Assembly (NCBI GenBank): GCA_951812925.1
Contig: OX638372.1
Coordinates: 42,716,245 to 42,780,244 of the forward strand
Direction of reading: 5' to 3'
Length of the DNA stretch: 64,000 nt
Source: Calliopum simillimum
Taxonomy: Eukaryota > Arthropoda > Insecta > Diptera > Lauxaniidae
A program made the position numbers and the translations under genes. The notes beneath the pieces are model-generated. The model was not told the origin of the DNA. It did no database searches and saw nothing but the letters and a program-made list of their open reading frames with translations. The first letter of the stretch is position 1. Every line of letters starts with the position of its first letter. Positions 11,441 to 23,129 of the stretch are shown here, in pieces.

Positions 11441-12202
11441 CAGTGGCTCACAAAAGAATTCGGAATTTGAAAAAAATAACGAAAATTTTTTTTGAATCAC
11501 TCTTAATAATTATAACTCGGTAAAAATCTAGTTTTATTTATTAAAAGAAACTTTCCTAAAATGTTACTTAAAAATGTAAAACTGAGCTTATAAGCAAAAT
11601 CCTACTTAAATTCAATACACAAAAGTATTCGGAATTTTTTAAAATATGGCAATATGTTAAAGGCGAAATCAAAGAATAATCCAAAAGTATTGGCGACACT
11701 CTTAAAATTGTATAGTTTAAATACTTCATCCGACACAGTTTGTAATCTCCTAAAGAGTTTTCCGTCCTCACGCTTTAAAATTTTTTTATTTAAATGTGGT
11801 TTCTTCTGATTTTCTTCCCATCCTACTTTTTCTAAAAAACCAAGTCTTTTGTTAAAAAAAAATCTGACAAATGAAAACTGAGCTACCGCAAACTAACTGT
11901 AAATTGAATTTTAAGAGTGTCGCCAATACTTTTGGATTATTCTTTGATTTCGCCTTTAACATATTGCCATATTTTAAAAAATTCCGAATTCTTTTGTGTA
12001 TTGAATTTAAGTAGGATTTTGCTTATAAGCTCTTTTTTACATTTTTAAGTAACATTTTAGGAAAGTTTCTTTTAATAAATAAAACTAGATTTTTACCGAG
12101 TTATAATTATTAAGAGTGATACAAAAAAAATTTATTCGTTATTAAAACTTTTTATGATTCTTTAAAAAATTTTCAAATTCCGAATACTTTTGTGAGCCAC
12201 TG
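11441..12202. mobile_element. Palindromic TA-target element in the B flank
   Basis: Both ends read CAGTGGCTCACAAAAG inward and are flanked by TA dinucleotides (11439-11440 and 12203-12204). The arms of about 300 bp (11441-11720 and 11895-12202) are inverted copies. Long terminal inverted repeats, a CAGT start and a TA target fit a non-autonomous Tc1/mariner-type element. It interrupts flank sequence that is continuous near copy A (about 2190), which provides an empty-site comparison. No transposase is encoded. Confidence 0.7.
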
Positions 12203-13259
12203 TATATAAGTTCATCGAATTCATCTATTTTCAGTCCGATGTGTCAACTTCGATGGCATATCAATGCTATATATACAATTTTATCAAATTGTCTAGCTTT
12301 GATGAGCCATAATCGTGAAAGACGAAACGACTTGGAAAGCAAAGCTGATCAAGAATTTATACATGTGTAATAGACCTATAGTTAAAACCAAAAATGTAAA
12401 AAAACCTTGCTCCCAGGGGCTAGGAAGTTTCCTATTGGTGAAAGTATCAATCATAAAAATTTTGGTTCCGATCGAAAAATATTTAACCGTGCCACAAGGC
12501 CGTTCAAGGTCGGAAAAACGATATTTATAAGAAAAATGTGGCTTTAATCGTAAGAATGAGTCCTATCTTTGAAACTATTTGACATAAGGACTCAGGGGAA
12601 TGACATTCGGTACATACGTAAATGGCATTGGGAAAATTTTTTTTTTTTTAAAAATGGGCGAGACTACGCCACCTCCCTCTAAAAAAATCAAATTAGTCAT
12701 GTCTCTGAAACTATTTGACACATTTGAATAAGATTTGATTTCAGGTAAAGTGAAGCGAACAGGATATGCGACTGTAAAAATGTTAAACCAATTTAAGGTA
12801 CTTAGTTGATATAGAAGCAGTATTTTTTTCTGTTCTTATTTTAGTCTCCTAGGTATAGACACCAAGCAACAAAAAATTGGTCTGGATCGGAACATATTTG
12901 AAAAATTTTATAAAAATGGGCGGGGCCACGCCCTCTCATTCTAAAATAGTAAATTTGTCATATCTCTGAAACTATTTGACACAGGTGTTCGTTCGCATCA
13001 CTTTATCCAAAATCAAATCTTATCCACCTGTGCCGCATAGTTTCAGAGATATAACAAATTTGTTTTTTTTTAAATGACGGGGCGTGGCACCGCCCGTTTT
13101 TGCTGAAATTTTTTTTTCCAGTGCGGTTGGAGGGGGCGTGGTACTGCCCATTTTTTTATTGGATACTATTTACTCAAATAATGTTCATATATGTACTAAA
13201 TCTCATCCTCCTATGTCAAATATTTTTAAAGATAGGACTGATTGTTTCCTTATCTATAA

Positions 13260-15002
13260 TCTATAATATTTATATAAAATTGCTTGTATGGAAACCCTAT
13301 GTAACGATTTGGTGCAAAATATACCGAACCGATTTTAATAATTTTTTTTTTTAAAACGTTCTAACAGGAACACGGATTGTAAACTTATTTTTTTAGCTTG
13401 CATAAAAATGATAGTTTGCATTTCAGTCGCTATAGCTTGCTGCGCCATGAGTTATGTGTTGCTGTTGTCTTTTCCGTCTCTTTCATTTATTGTTTTTTTT
13501 ATTCTTGATGTTGTTTTGTTGATGAGAGCAAAAATGAGAGTGATTTCGTCAGTGATGCCAACTCAATATTTTCAATATTTTTGGACTTTTTACATTGTTT
13601 TACATGTTTTTCAAAATTTTTCAATTCTTTTTGACTTTTTTCGATATTTTGGATGTTTTTGCGAAACACTTGAACTTTGACCGATTTATTCGGTGAACAT
13701 ATTTCACTATTTTTGAAACTTTTGATTTTGTTTCGATATATTGGATGTTTTGTTTTTAGACTTTTACCGATTTCTTCATTGTGTTTTAATATTTTTCAAA
13801 ACTTTTGGGCTTCTACCGATATATAGGATGTTTTTCGATTTCTTTTTTGTAATTTTACCGATATTTTGGATGTTTTTCGATAAACTTAGACTTTTGCCGA
13901 TTTCTTCGATGTGTTTCAATACTTTTCAAAACTTTCGGACTTTTACCGAATATAGGATATTTTTCGACATTTTTGGACTTTAAACGATATTTTGGATGTT
14001 TTTCTATAAACTTGGACTTTACCGATTTCTTCGTTGTGTTTCAATATTTTCCGAAACTTTTGGACCCTTTTCGATACATTGAATATTTTTCGATACATGT
14101 ACTTGGACTGTCACCGATTTCTTCAAAGTTTTCCAATAATTTTGGGCTTTTACCGATATGTAGGATGTTTTCCGATATTTTTGGACTTTTACCGATATTT
14201 TGCACGTTCTTCGAAAAAAAATTTTTTTATTTCATTATTTTTCGAAACTTTTGAACTTCTTTCGATAAGTGCATTGTATGTTTTTCGATATATGTATTTG
14301 AACTGTTACCGATATATTGGAAGTTTTTTGATAAACTTGGACTTTATCCGATTTCTTCGATATGTTTCAATGCTTTTCAAAACTTTTGGATACATTAGAT
14401 CTTTTTCGCTTTATTTGGACTTTAACTGATTTTTTTATATATAGTATGTATTGATTTGAATCGTTCGCATAGAAAAACTTAGTCTTTAACATGCGACTTA
14501 TTCATAATAATAACAATCAAGTATTATTATTATTATTTCTTCGGTGTTTTCCAATACTTTTGAACCTTTACCGATATTTTAGATGTTTTTCAATAGTATT
14601 CGAAACTTTTAGACTTTTACCGATATTTTGGATGTTTTTCGTTATATTCGGACTTCAACCTATACTTGAGATGTTCTTCTATACTTTTAGACTTTTGCCG
14701 ATATTTTAGATGTTTTTCGATACATTTGGGCCATTACCGATTTCTTTGGTGTATTTCGATACTTTTGGACATTAACCGATATTTTGGACGTTTTTCCATA
14801 AACTTGAACTCTTACCGATTTCTTCAATGTATATTTTTTAATGTTTTGCGACACTTTTGGAATTTTACCGATTAAATAAATATATCGGAGCATCTGTTTG
14901 TGGCACATTGTTTTAAAAAATAAAAAAAAGTTTTCGTTATTAGCTTTTTAGTGCAATCTGGCTTTTTATTAAAACCCGTGCAACGCCGGGTAAAACAGCT
15001 AG
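13260..15002 (+). mobile_element. Helitron-like non-autonomous element
   Basis: It starts TCTATAATATTTATATAAAA after an A and ends with an ACCCG...CGGGT hairpin (14974-14991), then AAAACAG and CTAG (14999-15002), followed by T. A TC start, a subterminal hairpin about 10 bp before a CTAG end and insertion between A and T are the accepted Helitron criteria. The host palindromic element is continuous across the junction. It has no Rep/helicase ORF. The interior is the tandem repeat at 13540-14880. Confidence 0.6.
13540..14880. repeat. Degenerate T-rich minisatellite
   Basis: Dozens of irregular units built on TTTTCGATATTTTTGGAC and TTTTACCGATATTTTGGATG, about 40-60 bp each. They create overlapping Phe/Ile/Arg-rich frames of 60-130 codons in all forward frames, which I treat as artefacts of the repeat. 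Confidence 0.75.
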
Positions 15003-15394
15003 TTTTCATATAAATAGCGTTTTTCTAACATTTAAGGGCCTGCGGGCACGGTCAAATATGTTCCCATCTATACCAAATTTTTGTTGCTTGGTGTCCATAC
15101 CTAGAAGACCAAAATAAGAACAGAAAAAAATACTACTTCTATATCAACTAAGTACTTTAAATTAGCTTAATATTTTTACAGTGCCATATCCTGTTCGCTT
15201 CACTTTACCTGAAATCAAAACTTATTCATATGTGTCAAATAGTTTCAGAGACATGACTAATATGATTTTTTTAGAGGGAGGGGGCGTAGCCCCGCTCATT
15301 TTTTACAAAACAAAGTTTCTATGTGCCAATAACATACGTATATGTACCGAATCTCATTACCCTGAGTACAATATTTCCAGAGATGCAAGAATTT

Positions 15395-15655
15395 TTATTA
15401 TTTTTATTATTATTTATTTATTCTCATTTCTCCATTGGCATCCTAACAATCTTTTATAATATACTTAAATTCTATACAATAATTAAAAAAGGATAGAAGG
15501 GAGAAAAGGTATCGGCAAGTTTAGTACCAAAGTACTGTTTCACTTGCCTTATTAGGTAACCACTATTAATTGAAATTTAAAGATAAATGCTCGAAATTGG
15601 ATTGAAAAAGGAATGAGTTTAAAAAGAAAAAAAGGCGGGTAAATTATCGGGTAGA
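15395..15655. other. Insertion of unknown origin in the palindromic element
   Basis: Starts with an ATTTTTATT/TTATTTATT-rich run that resembles an inverted simple A-rich tail and is followed by unique sequence not present in the other arm. It could be the 3' end of a non-LTR element on the minus strand; I cannot confirm this. Confidence 0.35.
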
Positions 15656-15930
15656 GGGGCGTGGCATCGCCCATATTTTTATTGTATGCAATTTACTCAA
15701 GCATTGTTCATATACATACCAAATCTCATTTACTTATGTCAAATAGTTTCGAAGATAGCACACATTTTTTCGACCTTCAAAGGCTTTGCGGCACGGCCAA
15801 ATACTTTTCGATCGAGACCAAAATTTTTATGCTTGATACTTACACAAATAGGAAACTTTTTAGCCCCTGGGAGCAAGGTGTTTTTACATTTTTGATTTTA
15901 ATGATAGGTCTAATGTGTAGTGTATGAATA

Positions 15931-15936
15931 TTTATT
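15931..15936 (-). terminator. Polyadenylation signal of copy B
   Basis: AATAAA on the minus strand, 180 bp after the B stop codon. The equivalent site is AATAAA in C, but degenerate in A (CAATAT) and in the displaced D flank (AATAAT). Confidence 0.5.
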
Positions 15937-16115
15937 CTAAATGCAGATACTATGCAGATACCATGCAGATATTATTTATTTTAGTAAAAGAAAAAAAAAC
16001 TATAATAATAATAGCTTATCAACCATTTAATCTGGCTGCAACTTGGAATACTAAATATTAGTGGCGATTCATATAAGAATTACATGATAAACAAGGATTA
16101 TTTGTTTTTCTAAGC

Positions 16116-16340
16116 TTAGAGATCATCATCAGTACAAATACAAATATCTCCATGGCAATAGCCCCACTTAAATCCATTTTCCCTACATAATAATGTACAA
16201 TCCAAATCGATGTCGCTTGGGCAGACCCACTGTGCGGGATATACACGTAATGGATTCTTCCTTTGTTGAACCGGGGATGCAATGTGAATGCTAAGGCAGC
16301 AAAGCAAAATGCCAATGCAGAGTAGAACTGCTGTCTTCAT
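16116..16340 (-). CDS. Secreted defensin-like peptide, copy B
   Basis: A 74-residue single-exon ORF and the most divergent intact member. The signal peptide (MKTAVLLCIGILLCC, cleavage after about residue 22) and the propeptide SPVQQRKNPLRVYP are followed by six cysteines in the same C-x7-C-x3-C-x9-C-x4-C-x-C spacing. The loops are far more acidic than in A, D and E (CPSDIDLDC, CHGDIC) and the peptide ends in DDDL instead of a basic or Lys-containing tail. It probably has a different charge and therefore a different target, or relaxed function. A TATA box (16442-16449) and AATAAA (15931-15936) are both intact, so it is likely expressed. Unlike the other copies it has no non-LTR RNase H relic upstream. 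Confidence 0.75.
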   Translation of the reverse strand: MKTAVLLCIGILLCCLSIHIASPVQQRKNPLRVYPAQWVCPSDIDLDCTLLCRENGFKWGYCHGDICICTDDDL

Positions 16341-16441
16341 GTTATTTGATGAGAGATATTGATTTCTTCAAAAATAGATTCCTCACTTTATTTAGGTATA
16401 AGTGTAACTTTGGTATGAAACCTCAATAGAATTTTTTTCTT

Positions 16442-16449
16442 TATTTATA
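16442..16449 (-). promoter_or_regulatory. TATA box of copy B
   Basis: TATAAATA on the minus strand, about 100 bp upstream of the ATG of copy B, at the conserved family position. Confidence 0.65.
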
Positions 16450-16615
16450 GTCCAATTCGAATTAGCTATGGTCAAAGCATGACATTTTTAGTACAGCAAT
16501 TCACTAGTTTACAAACAATTAATTTAGTGCAGGCAAATTTGCTAAAAAAAAGCCTTTAGTATCTAATTTTGGTGAGCAAGCACCAATTTTGACCCAACAT
16601 TTTTTGGTTTTTAGG

Positions 16616-17009
16616 GAGAGTTTTTTGGATGTAGTTTTATTATAGCCTGGCGGAAAATTAGGTGCGAATATCGTGAAAATATGGCATCAATATATTAAGT
16701 TTGTTAGGAGTGAAGCCAATTTTTCGGTTTTTTGTACGGGGGGTTACAGCACCCCTTGTCTGATCTTCCAAATTTTCATTAAAAACTTATAGAAGCACCA
16801 AAAAAATATATGGCGTAATTATGGCTGCAAATCCTAAGGAAGCCCCTTAGGAAGGGTTGGAGGGGCTAAACTTTTGCTTGAAAAAGCTTATCTTGCATAC
16901 AATGGCCATTTTTCCTGTATTTTGCATATTTAGCGGAAACATACTTAATTATGCAGTTTTTATTCAAAACAGCTTTGTCCGGGTGCACTTGAGGACAAAT
17001 GATTTTTGA
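16616..17009. other. Unassigned DNA upstream of copy B
   Basis: Homology with the other copies' upstream flanks stops near 16616. No gene or named repeat is recognised here. Confidence 0.4.
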
Positions 17010-17250
17010 TAAAATTTAACAAAAGTGGAATACCGGGTACAAAACCATTGTGAACATTCTAAGTCTGTTATTGTACAATTTAAAGGTAACTGGAGATTAC
17101 TTTAAAAAATTTTAAGGTTATAAATTAGCTTATTTTATTTTTTCACCCATAACTTCAGTTGACGTAGAAAGGTAATTTTCGATGTATTCCTCATTTCTTT
17201 ATGAAAATTCAAAACAATGTTTTGAAACATAAAACAGAAACAACTTCTGT
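17010..17250 (+). pseudogene. hAT transposase C-terminal relic (block B, inverted)
   Basis: The plus strand reads LAYFIFSPITSVDVER, then a TAA, then FSMYSSFL: the hAT dimerisation-domain core (TSV-x-VERSFS) with a stop where Ser is expected. It corresponds to the relics near A, D and E, but here it lies on the strand opposite to the peptide gene, whereas in A, D and E it is on the same strand, so the flank of B was inverted or rebuilt. Confidence 0.6.
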
Positions 17251-17285
17251 TTCAAAATTTTGTTTTTTACAATAAATCGGTTCCT

Positions 17286-17480
17286 TAAAATGGTTTATGT
17301 TGACTATGAAAAACATACTAATTTTATGAACTTTAGTCAATGTTTTTGCAAGAATCGAAAATTCCATTGTCATAATATTCTAAGTTGGAAAATGCATGGA
17401 ATTTTCGATTCTTGCAAAAACATTGACTAAAGTTCATAAAATTAGTATGTTTTTCATAGTCAACATAAACCATTTTAAGT
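17286..17480. repeat. Perfect-looking inverted repeat with about 15-bp loop
   Basis: About 90-bp arms (17286-17380 and about 17396-17480) are inverted copies, sharing TTAGTCAATGTTTTTGCAAG and its complement. Part of the right arm is repeated again at 17897-17975, on the far side of the SINE-like element. Confidence 0.7.
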
Positions 17481-17483
17481 AAT

Positions 17484-17896
17484 CATGGAGAACACGCCAA
17501 ATATGTGCAACTGGCAACACTTGTCAGTCATATAATATAACGGTATTGATTCTCAGCCAATGGCTGAGCCTTACCAAACAAACACAACATGAATGATGAC
17601 AAAGGAGTATAGAGAATGAAACCACGCTACATGCATATAGGCACTTAAGCTACCAATTTTTCCGAGGGCACACAGCGCAGTCCGTTGATAAATGCGCTAT
17701 GTTGAGAGATTGATTTCGAAAGGTTCATAGATCGATCCCGGCCTCAGACAAAAAGTTCAAAAATTTTTCAATTGTTATTTCATTTAATTTAAAATAAATT
17801 AAATAAAACATAAATTGGTCTGATGATGGTTACGTGGCGGTAACCGAAACATATGTCACCATAGCCATGTTCAGTAGTTTTTTCTCTTCTCCTAAT
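17484..17896 (+). mobile_element. SINE-like element with tRNA-related head
   Basis: A segment resembling a tRNA A box (GCGCAGTCCGTTGATAAATG, about 17670) is followed about 55 bp later by a B-box-like GATCGATCCCGG (about 17733). Downstream comes a body motif, TCTGATGATGG...GGTAACCGAAACATATGT (17818-17856), which is shared in arrangement with the 574-bp repeat. The sequence on both sides (about 17380-17396 and 17890-17975) is duplicated, so the insert sits within a larger hairpin structure. No coding potential. Confidence 0.45.
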
Positions 17897-18005
17897 TGTC
17901 ATAATATTCTAAGTTGGAAAATGCATGGAATTTTCGATTCTTGCAAAAACATTGACTAAAGTTCATAAAATTAGTATAAATCGGTTCCTGAATAAAAACT
18001 AATTT

Positions 18006-21000
18006 GATAATTTTATATTGAACTAATTAAACAGTCATTTTTGCAAATTTTTAAAAAACGGACGAAAGCAAGTGTTAACATGGAAATTGATTACATAAGT
18101 ATGTTTCGGCTACTTTCACATACATATTTATATATTTTTCATATATAAACATGTATATAGCCTCATCAGATCAGTTTTAGTTAAATCTTGCCAGAAACCG
18201 TACTCGAACCCGTGACTCCGGTTTTCTAATGAAAGAGAACGCGGTGCTTAAGCGATTGTGCTATAGGTCACGAGTAAACTCTCTGAGCAGGATCGCCATT
18301 ATGCATAACTCATAAGGCTCACTAGCGCCGTCTGTTGTGAAAAATTGCCAAATTGTTAGTTGGTAACACACTCTGGTTTTGAGACATGCTACGCTAGCTA
18401 CAATTAAAACCTACAAGGGCGGATTTGTTTTCCACATACAATGCAGGCTCTCGAAATTACGAGAATTTTAATGATAGATAGGCAGGTTCCCCTAGATAAA
18501 TTATGAAGTTAGTTTATTGACTGTTTTTTGTTGCTTGTATAGTACTAATGAAAGTACCAACGCGCTTTTTCTAAATTGAAGTATGATAATTTTATATTGA
18601 ACTAATTAAACAGTCATTTTTGCAATTTTTCAACAACAGACGAAAGCAAGTGTTAACATGGAAATTGATTACATATGTATCGGCTACTTCCACATACATA
18701 TTTATATATTTTTCATATATAAACATGTATATAGCCTCATCAGATCAGTTTTAGTTAAATCTTGCCAGAAACCGTACTCGAACCCGTGACTCCGGTTTTC
18801 TAATGAAAGAGAACGCGGTGCTTAAGCGATTGTGCTATAGGCCACGAGTAAACTCTCTGAGCAGGATCGCCATTATGCATAACTCATAAGGCTCACTAGC
18901 GCCGTCTGTTGTGAAAAATTGCCAAATTGTTAGTTGGTAACACACTCTGGTTTTGAGACATGCTACGCTAGCTACAATTAAAACCTACAAGGGCGGATTT
19001 GTTTTCCACATACAATGCAGGCTCTCGAAATTACGAGAATTTTAATGATAGATAGGCAGGTTCCCCTAGATAAATTATGAAGTTAGTTTATTGACTGTTT
19101 TTTATTGCTTGTATAGTACTAATGAAAGTACCAACGCGCTTTTTCTAAATTGAAGTATGATAATTTTATATTGAACTAATTAAACAGTCATTTTTGCAAT
19201 TTTTCAACAACAGACGAAAGCAAGTGTTAACATGGAAATTGATTACATATGTTTCGGCTACTTCCACATACATATTTATATATTTTTCATATATAAACAT
19301 GTATATAGCCTCATCAGATCAGTTTTAGTTAAATCTTGCCAGAAACCGTACTCGAACCCGTGACTCCGGTTTTCTAATGAAAGAGAACGCGGTGCTTAAG
19401 CGATTGTGCTATAGGCCACGAGTAAACTCTCTGAGCAGGATCGCCATTATGCATAACTCATAAGGCTCACTAGCGCCGTCTGTTGTGAAAAATTGCCAAA
19501 TTGTTAGTTGGTAACACACTCTGGTTTTGAGACATGCTACGCTAGCTACAATTAAAACCTACAAGGGCGGATTTGTTTTCCACATACAATGCAGGCTCTC
19601 GAAATTACGAGAATTTTAATGATAGATAGGCAGGTTCCCCTAGATAAATTATGAAGTTAGTTTATTGACTGTTTTTTGTTGCTTGTATAGTACTAATGAA
19701 AGTACCAACGCGCTTTTTCTAAATTGAAGTATGATAATTTTATATTGAACTAATTAAACAGTCATTTTTGCAATTTTTCAACAACAGACGAAAGCAAGTG
19801 TTAACATGGAAATTGATTACATATGTATCGGCTACTTCCACATACATATTTATATATTTTTCATATATAAACATGTATATAGCCTCATCAGATCAGTTTT
19901 AGTTAAATCTTGCCAGAAACCGTACTCGAACCCGTGACTCCGGTTTTCTAATGAAAGAGAACGCGGTGCTTAAGCGATTGTGCTATAGGCCACGAGTAAA
20001 CTCTCTGAGCAGGATCGCCATTATGCATAACTCATAAGGCTCACTAGCGCCGTCTGTTGTGAAAAATTGCCAAATTGTTAGTTGGTAACACACTCTGGTT
20101 TTGAGACATGCTACGCTAGCTACAATTAAAACCTACAAGGGCGGATTTGTTTTCCACATACAATGCAGGCTCTCGAAATTACGAGAATTTTAATGATAGA
20201 TAGGCAGGTTCCCCTAGATAAATTATGAAGTTAGTTTATTGACTGTTTTTTATTGCTTGTATAGTACTAATGAAAGTACCAACGCGCTTTTTCTAAATTG
20301 AAGTATGATAATTTTATATTGAACTAATTAAACAGTCATTTTTGCAATTTTTCAACAACAGACGAAAGCAAGTGTTAACATGGAAATTGATTACATATGT
20401 TTCGGCTACTTCCACATACATATTTATATATTTTTCATATATAAACATGTATATAGCCTCATCAGATCAGTTTTAGTTAAATCTTGCCAGAAACCGTACT
20501 CGAACCCGTGACTCCGGTTTTCTAATGAAAGAGAACGCGGTGCTTAAGCGATTGTGCTATAGGCCACGAGTAAACTCTCTGAGCAGGATCGCCATTATGC
20601 ATAACTCATAAGGCTCACTAGCGCCGTCTGTTGTGAAAAATTGCCAAATTGTTAGTTGGTAACACACTCTGGTTTTGAGACATGCTACGCTAGCTACAAT
20701 TAAAACCTACAAGGGCGGATTTGTTTTCCACATACAATGCAGGCTCTCGAAATTACGAGAATTTTAATGATAGATAGGCAGGTTCCCCTAGATAAATTAT
20801 GAAGTTAGTTTATTGACTGTTTTTTGTTGCTTGTATAGTACTAATGAAAGTACCAACGCGCTTTTTCTAAATTGAAGTATGATAATTTTATATTGAACTA
20901 ATTAAACAGTCATTTTTGCAATTTTTCAACAACAGACGAAAGCAAGTGTTAACATGGAAATTGATTACATATGTATCGGCTACTTCCACATACATATTTA

Positions 21001-21778
21001 TATATTTTTCATATATAAACATGTATATAGCCTCATCAGATCAGTTTTAGTTAAATCTTGCCAGAAACCGTACTCGAACCCGTGACTCCGGTTTTCTAAT
21101 GAAAGAGAACGCGGTGCTTAAGCGATTGTGCTATAGGCCACGAGTAAACTCTCTGAGCAGGATCGCCATTATGCATAACTCATAAGGCTCACTAGCGCCG
21201 TCTGTTGTGAAAAATTGCCAAATTGTTAGTTGGTAACACACTCTGGTTTTGAGACATGCTACGCTAGCTACAATTAAAACCTACAAGGGCGGATTTGTTT
21301 TCCACATACAATGCAGGCTCTCGAAATTACGAGAATTTTAATGATAGATAGGCAGGTTCCCCTAGATAAATTATGAAGTTAGTTTATTGACTGTTTTTTA
21401 TTGCTTGTATAGTACTAATGAAAGTACCAACGCGCTTTTTCTAAATTGAAGTATGATAATTTTATATTGAACTAATTAAACAGTCATTTTTGCAATTTTT
21501 CAACAACAGACGAAAGCAAGTGTTAACATGGAAATTGATTACATATGTTTCGGCTACTTCCACATACATATTTATATATTTTTCATATATAAACATGTAT
21601 ATAGCCTCATCAGATCAGTTTTAGTTAAATCTTGCCAGAAACCGTACTCGAACCCGTGACTCCGGTTTTCTAATGAAAGAGAACGCGGTGCTTAAGCGAT
21701 TGTGCTATAGGCCACGAGTAAACTCTCTGAGCAGGATCGCCATTATGCATAACTCATAAGGCTCACTAGCGCCGTCTA
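18006..21778. repeat. 574-bp tandem array, six full units plus one partial
   Basis: Unit starts (GATAATTTTATATTG) fall at 18006, 18585, 19159, 19733, 20307, 20881 and 21455. The first unit is 579 bp and the rest exactly 574 bp. Units are almost identical, and two diagnostic positions alternate strictly (ATGTATCGG with TTTTATTGC, against ATGTTTCGG with TTTTGTTGC), giving an A-B-A-B-A-B pattern with a true period of 1148 bp. The minus strand of each unit contains a tRNA-like A-box/B-box segment (GGTTCGAGTACGG). A diverged single unit lies at 52626-53105. Confidence 0.9.
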
Positions 21779-22342
21779 GGGGAACCTGCCTATCTATCAT
21801 TAAAATTCTCGTAATTTCGAGAGCCTGCATTGTATGTGGAAAACAAATCCGCCCTTGTAGGTTTTAATTATAGCTAGCGTAGCATGTCTCAAAACCAGAG
21901 TGTGTTACCAACTAACAATTTGGCAATTTTTCACAACAGACGGCGCTAGTGAGCCTTATGAGTTATGCATAATGGCGATCCTGCTCAGAGAGTTTACTCG
22001 TGGCCTATAGCACAATCGCTTAAGCACCGCGTTCTCTTTCATTAGAAAACCGGAGTCACGGGTTCGAGTACGGTTTCTGGCAAGATTTAACTAAAACTGA
22101 TCTGATGAGGCTATATACATGTTTATATATGAAAAATATATAAATATGTATGTGGAAGTAGCCGAAACATATGTAATCAATTTCCATGTTAACACTTGCT
22201 TTCGTCTGTTGTTGAAAAATTGAAAAAATGACTGTTTAATTAGTTCAATATAAAATTATCATACTTCAATTTAGAAAAAGCGCGTTGGTACTTTCATTAG
22301 TACTATACAAGCAATAAAAAACAGTCAATAAACTAACTTCAA
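21779..22342. repeat. Inverted terminal unit of the 574-bp array
   Basis: Immediately after the truncated seventh unit the sequence continues as the reverse complement of a unit, from AGGGGAACCTGCC to AACTAACTTC. The array therefore ends in a head-to-head inversion, at 21778/21779. Confidence 0.85.
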
Positions 22343-23129
22343 AAACTAATTTATTTTAATTATTTTTTGTTGCTTATTCGTCGCCTGAGTTCACTTTTGC
22401 CTCATCTACAATTTTACTGAAGGCTAGTGCCATAGGTTTCCAAACTTGATCTTCTAATGCTGTTGTTAGAATGCATCTATCCTTTATAGTTTCTGTGATA
22501 TACTGATTGAATTTTTTTCGAGGGGCGTGGCACCATCAACAATTTTTAAATGCAAACCTTTCCCTAATTGATACTAACACATTGAAAAAATTTCACCGAA
22601 ATTGGTCGACCCCCAAACCTTCTATTCATGTTTAAATTTTATTTCATAAGTTTCAAACTCTCTTTTTCGATCTTTCTCGAAATACACCAACACGCGTATG
22701 GGGAAAAATAGAACTGGGGCGACGAATGGGTAAAAAAAATCTCTTTTTAATAATTTTCATAAATACTGCGAAAATAAATAAAATTTTAGTCTAAGAACTT
22801 AAAAATCTTAATTTTTTTATGTGATAACGTTCATATGTTCGAAATTTTATATATACTTATGTATTATGAACATTTGATCTTTTCATTTGCTTTTTTTCAC
22901 GCATATTTTTGAGAGCCCTAATGACGAAATATTTCGTTCCAGTTATAATTTATTTACTTATATAAACGAAAATATTCATTAAATATGATTTGATAAAACT
23001 ATAATAAATGTAATTCATTTTGATCTAATATAATTCATTTTGATGCAGTTGTAATCAGTTTTCCATGTATCAATTTAAACTATTTGTAAGAAAATATATA
23101 AGAAAGGCGTTGATAACACTGTACAACAT
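22343..23129. other. Distal 5' flank of block C
   Basis: The reverse complement of material in blocks D and E: 22360-22560 matches about 43560-43750 and 57630-57790, and 22860-23130 matches about 42900-43110. It includes one GGGGCGTGGCACC unit. No intact gene. Confidence 0.6.

Larger units (their letters stand above)
12371..15912. mobile_element. 3.5-kb palindromic element splitting the B 3' flank
   Basis: The ends are inverted: TAGACCTAT at 12371 and ATAGGTCTA-like at 15904-15912, followed inward on both sides by the same CTTGCTCCCAGGGGCTA segment (about 12405 and 15860). The arms contain repeated GGGCGTGGCACCGCCC units and conserved TATCTCTGAAACTATTTGAC segments. The flank of copy A is continuous across this site (about 2370-2390), so the insertion postdates the gene duplication. 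The middle holds a Helitron-like insert (13260-15002). No protein-coding capacity was recognised. Confidence 0.6.

Noticed and set aside
13100..14875. Several F- and Y-rich ORFs of 60-130 codons
   Set aside because: Products of the degenerate T-rich minisatellite; present in all forward frames.
18179..18290. tRNA-like segment with B box in each satellite unit as a real tRNA gene
   Set aside because: A- and B-box-like strings exist, but the acceptor stem does not pair and the segment is repeated in the array, so it is SINE/satellite sequence.
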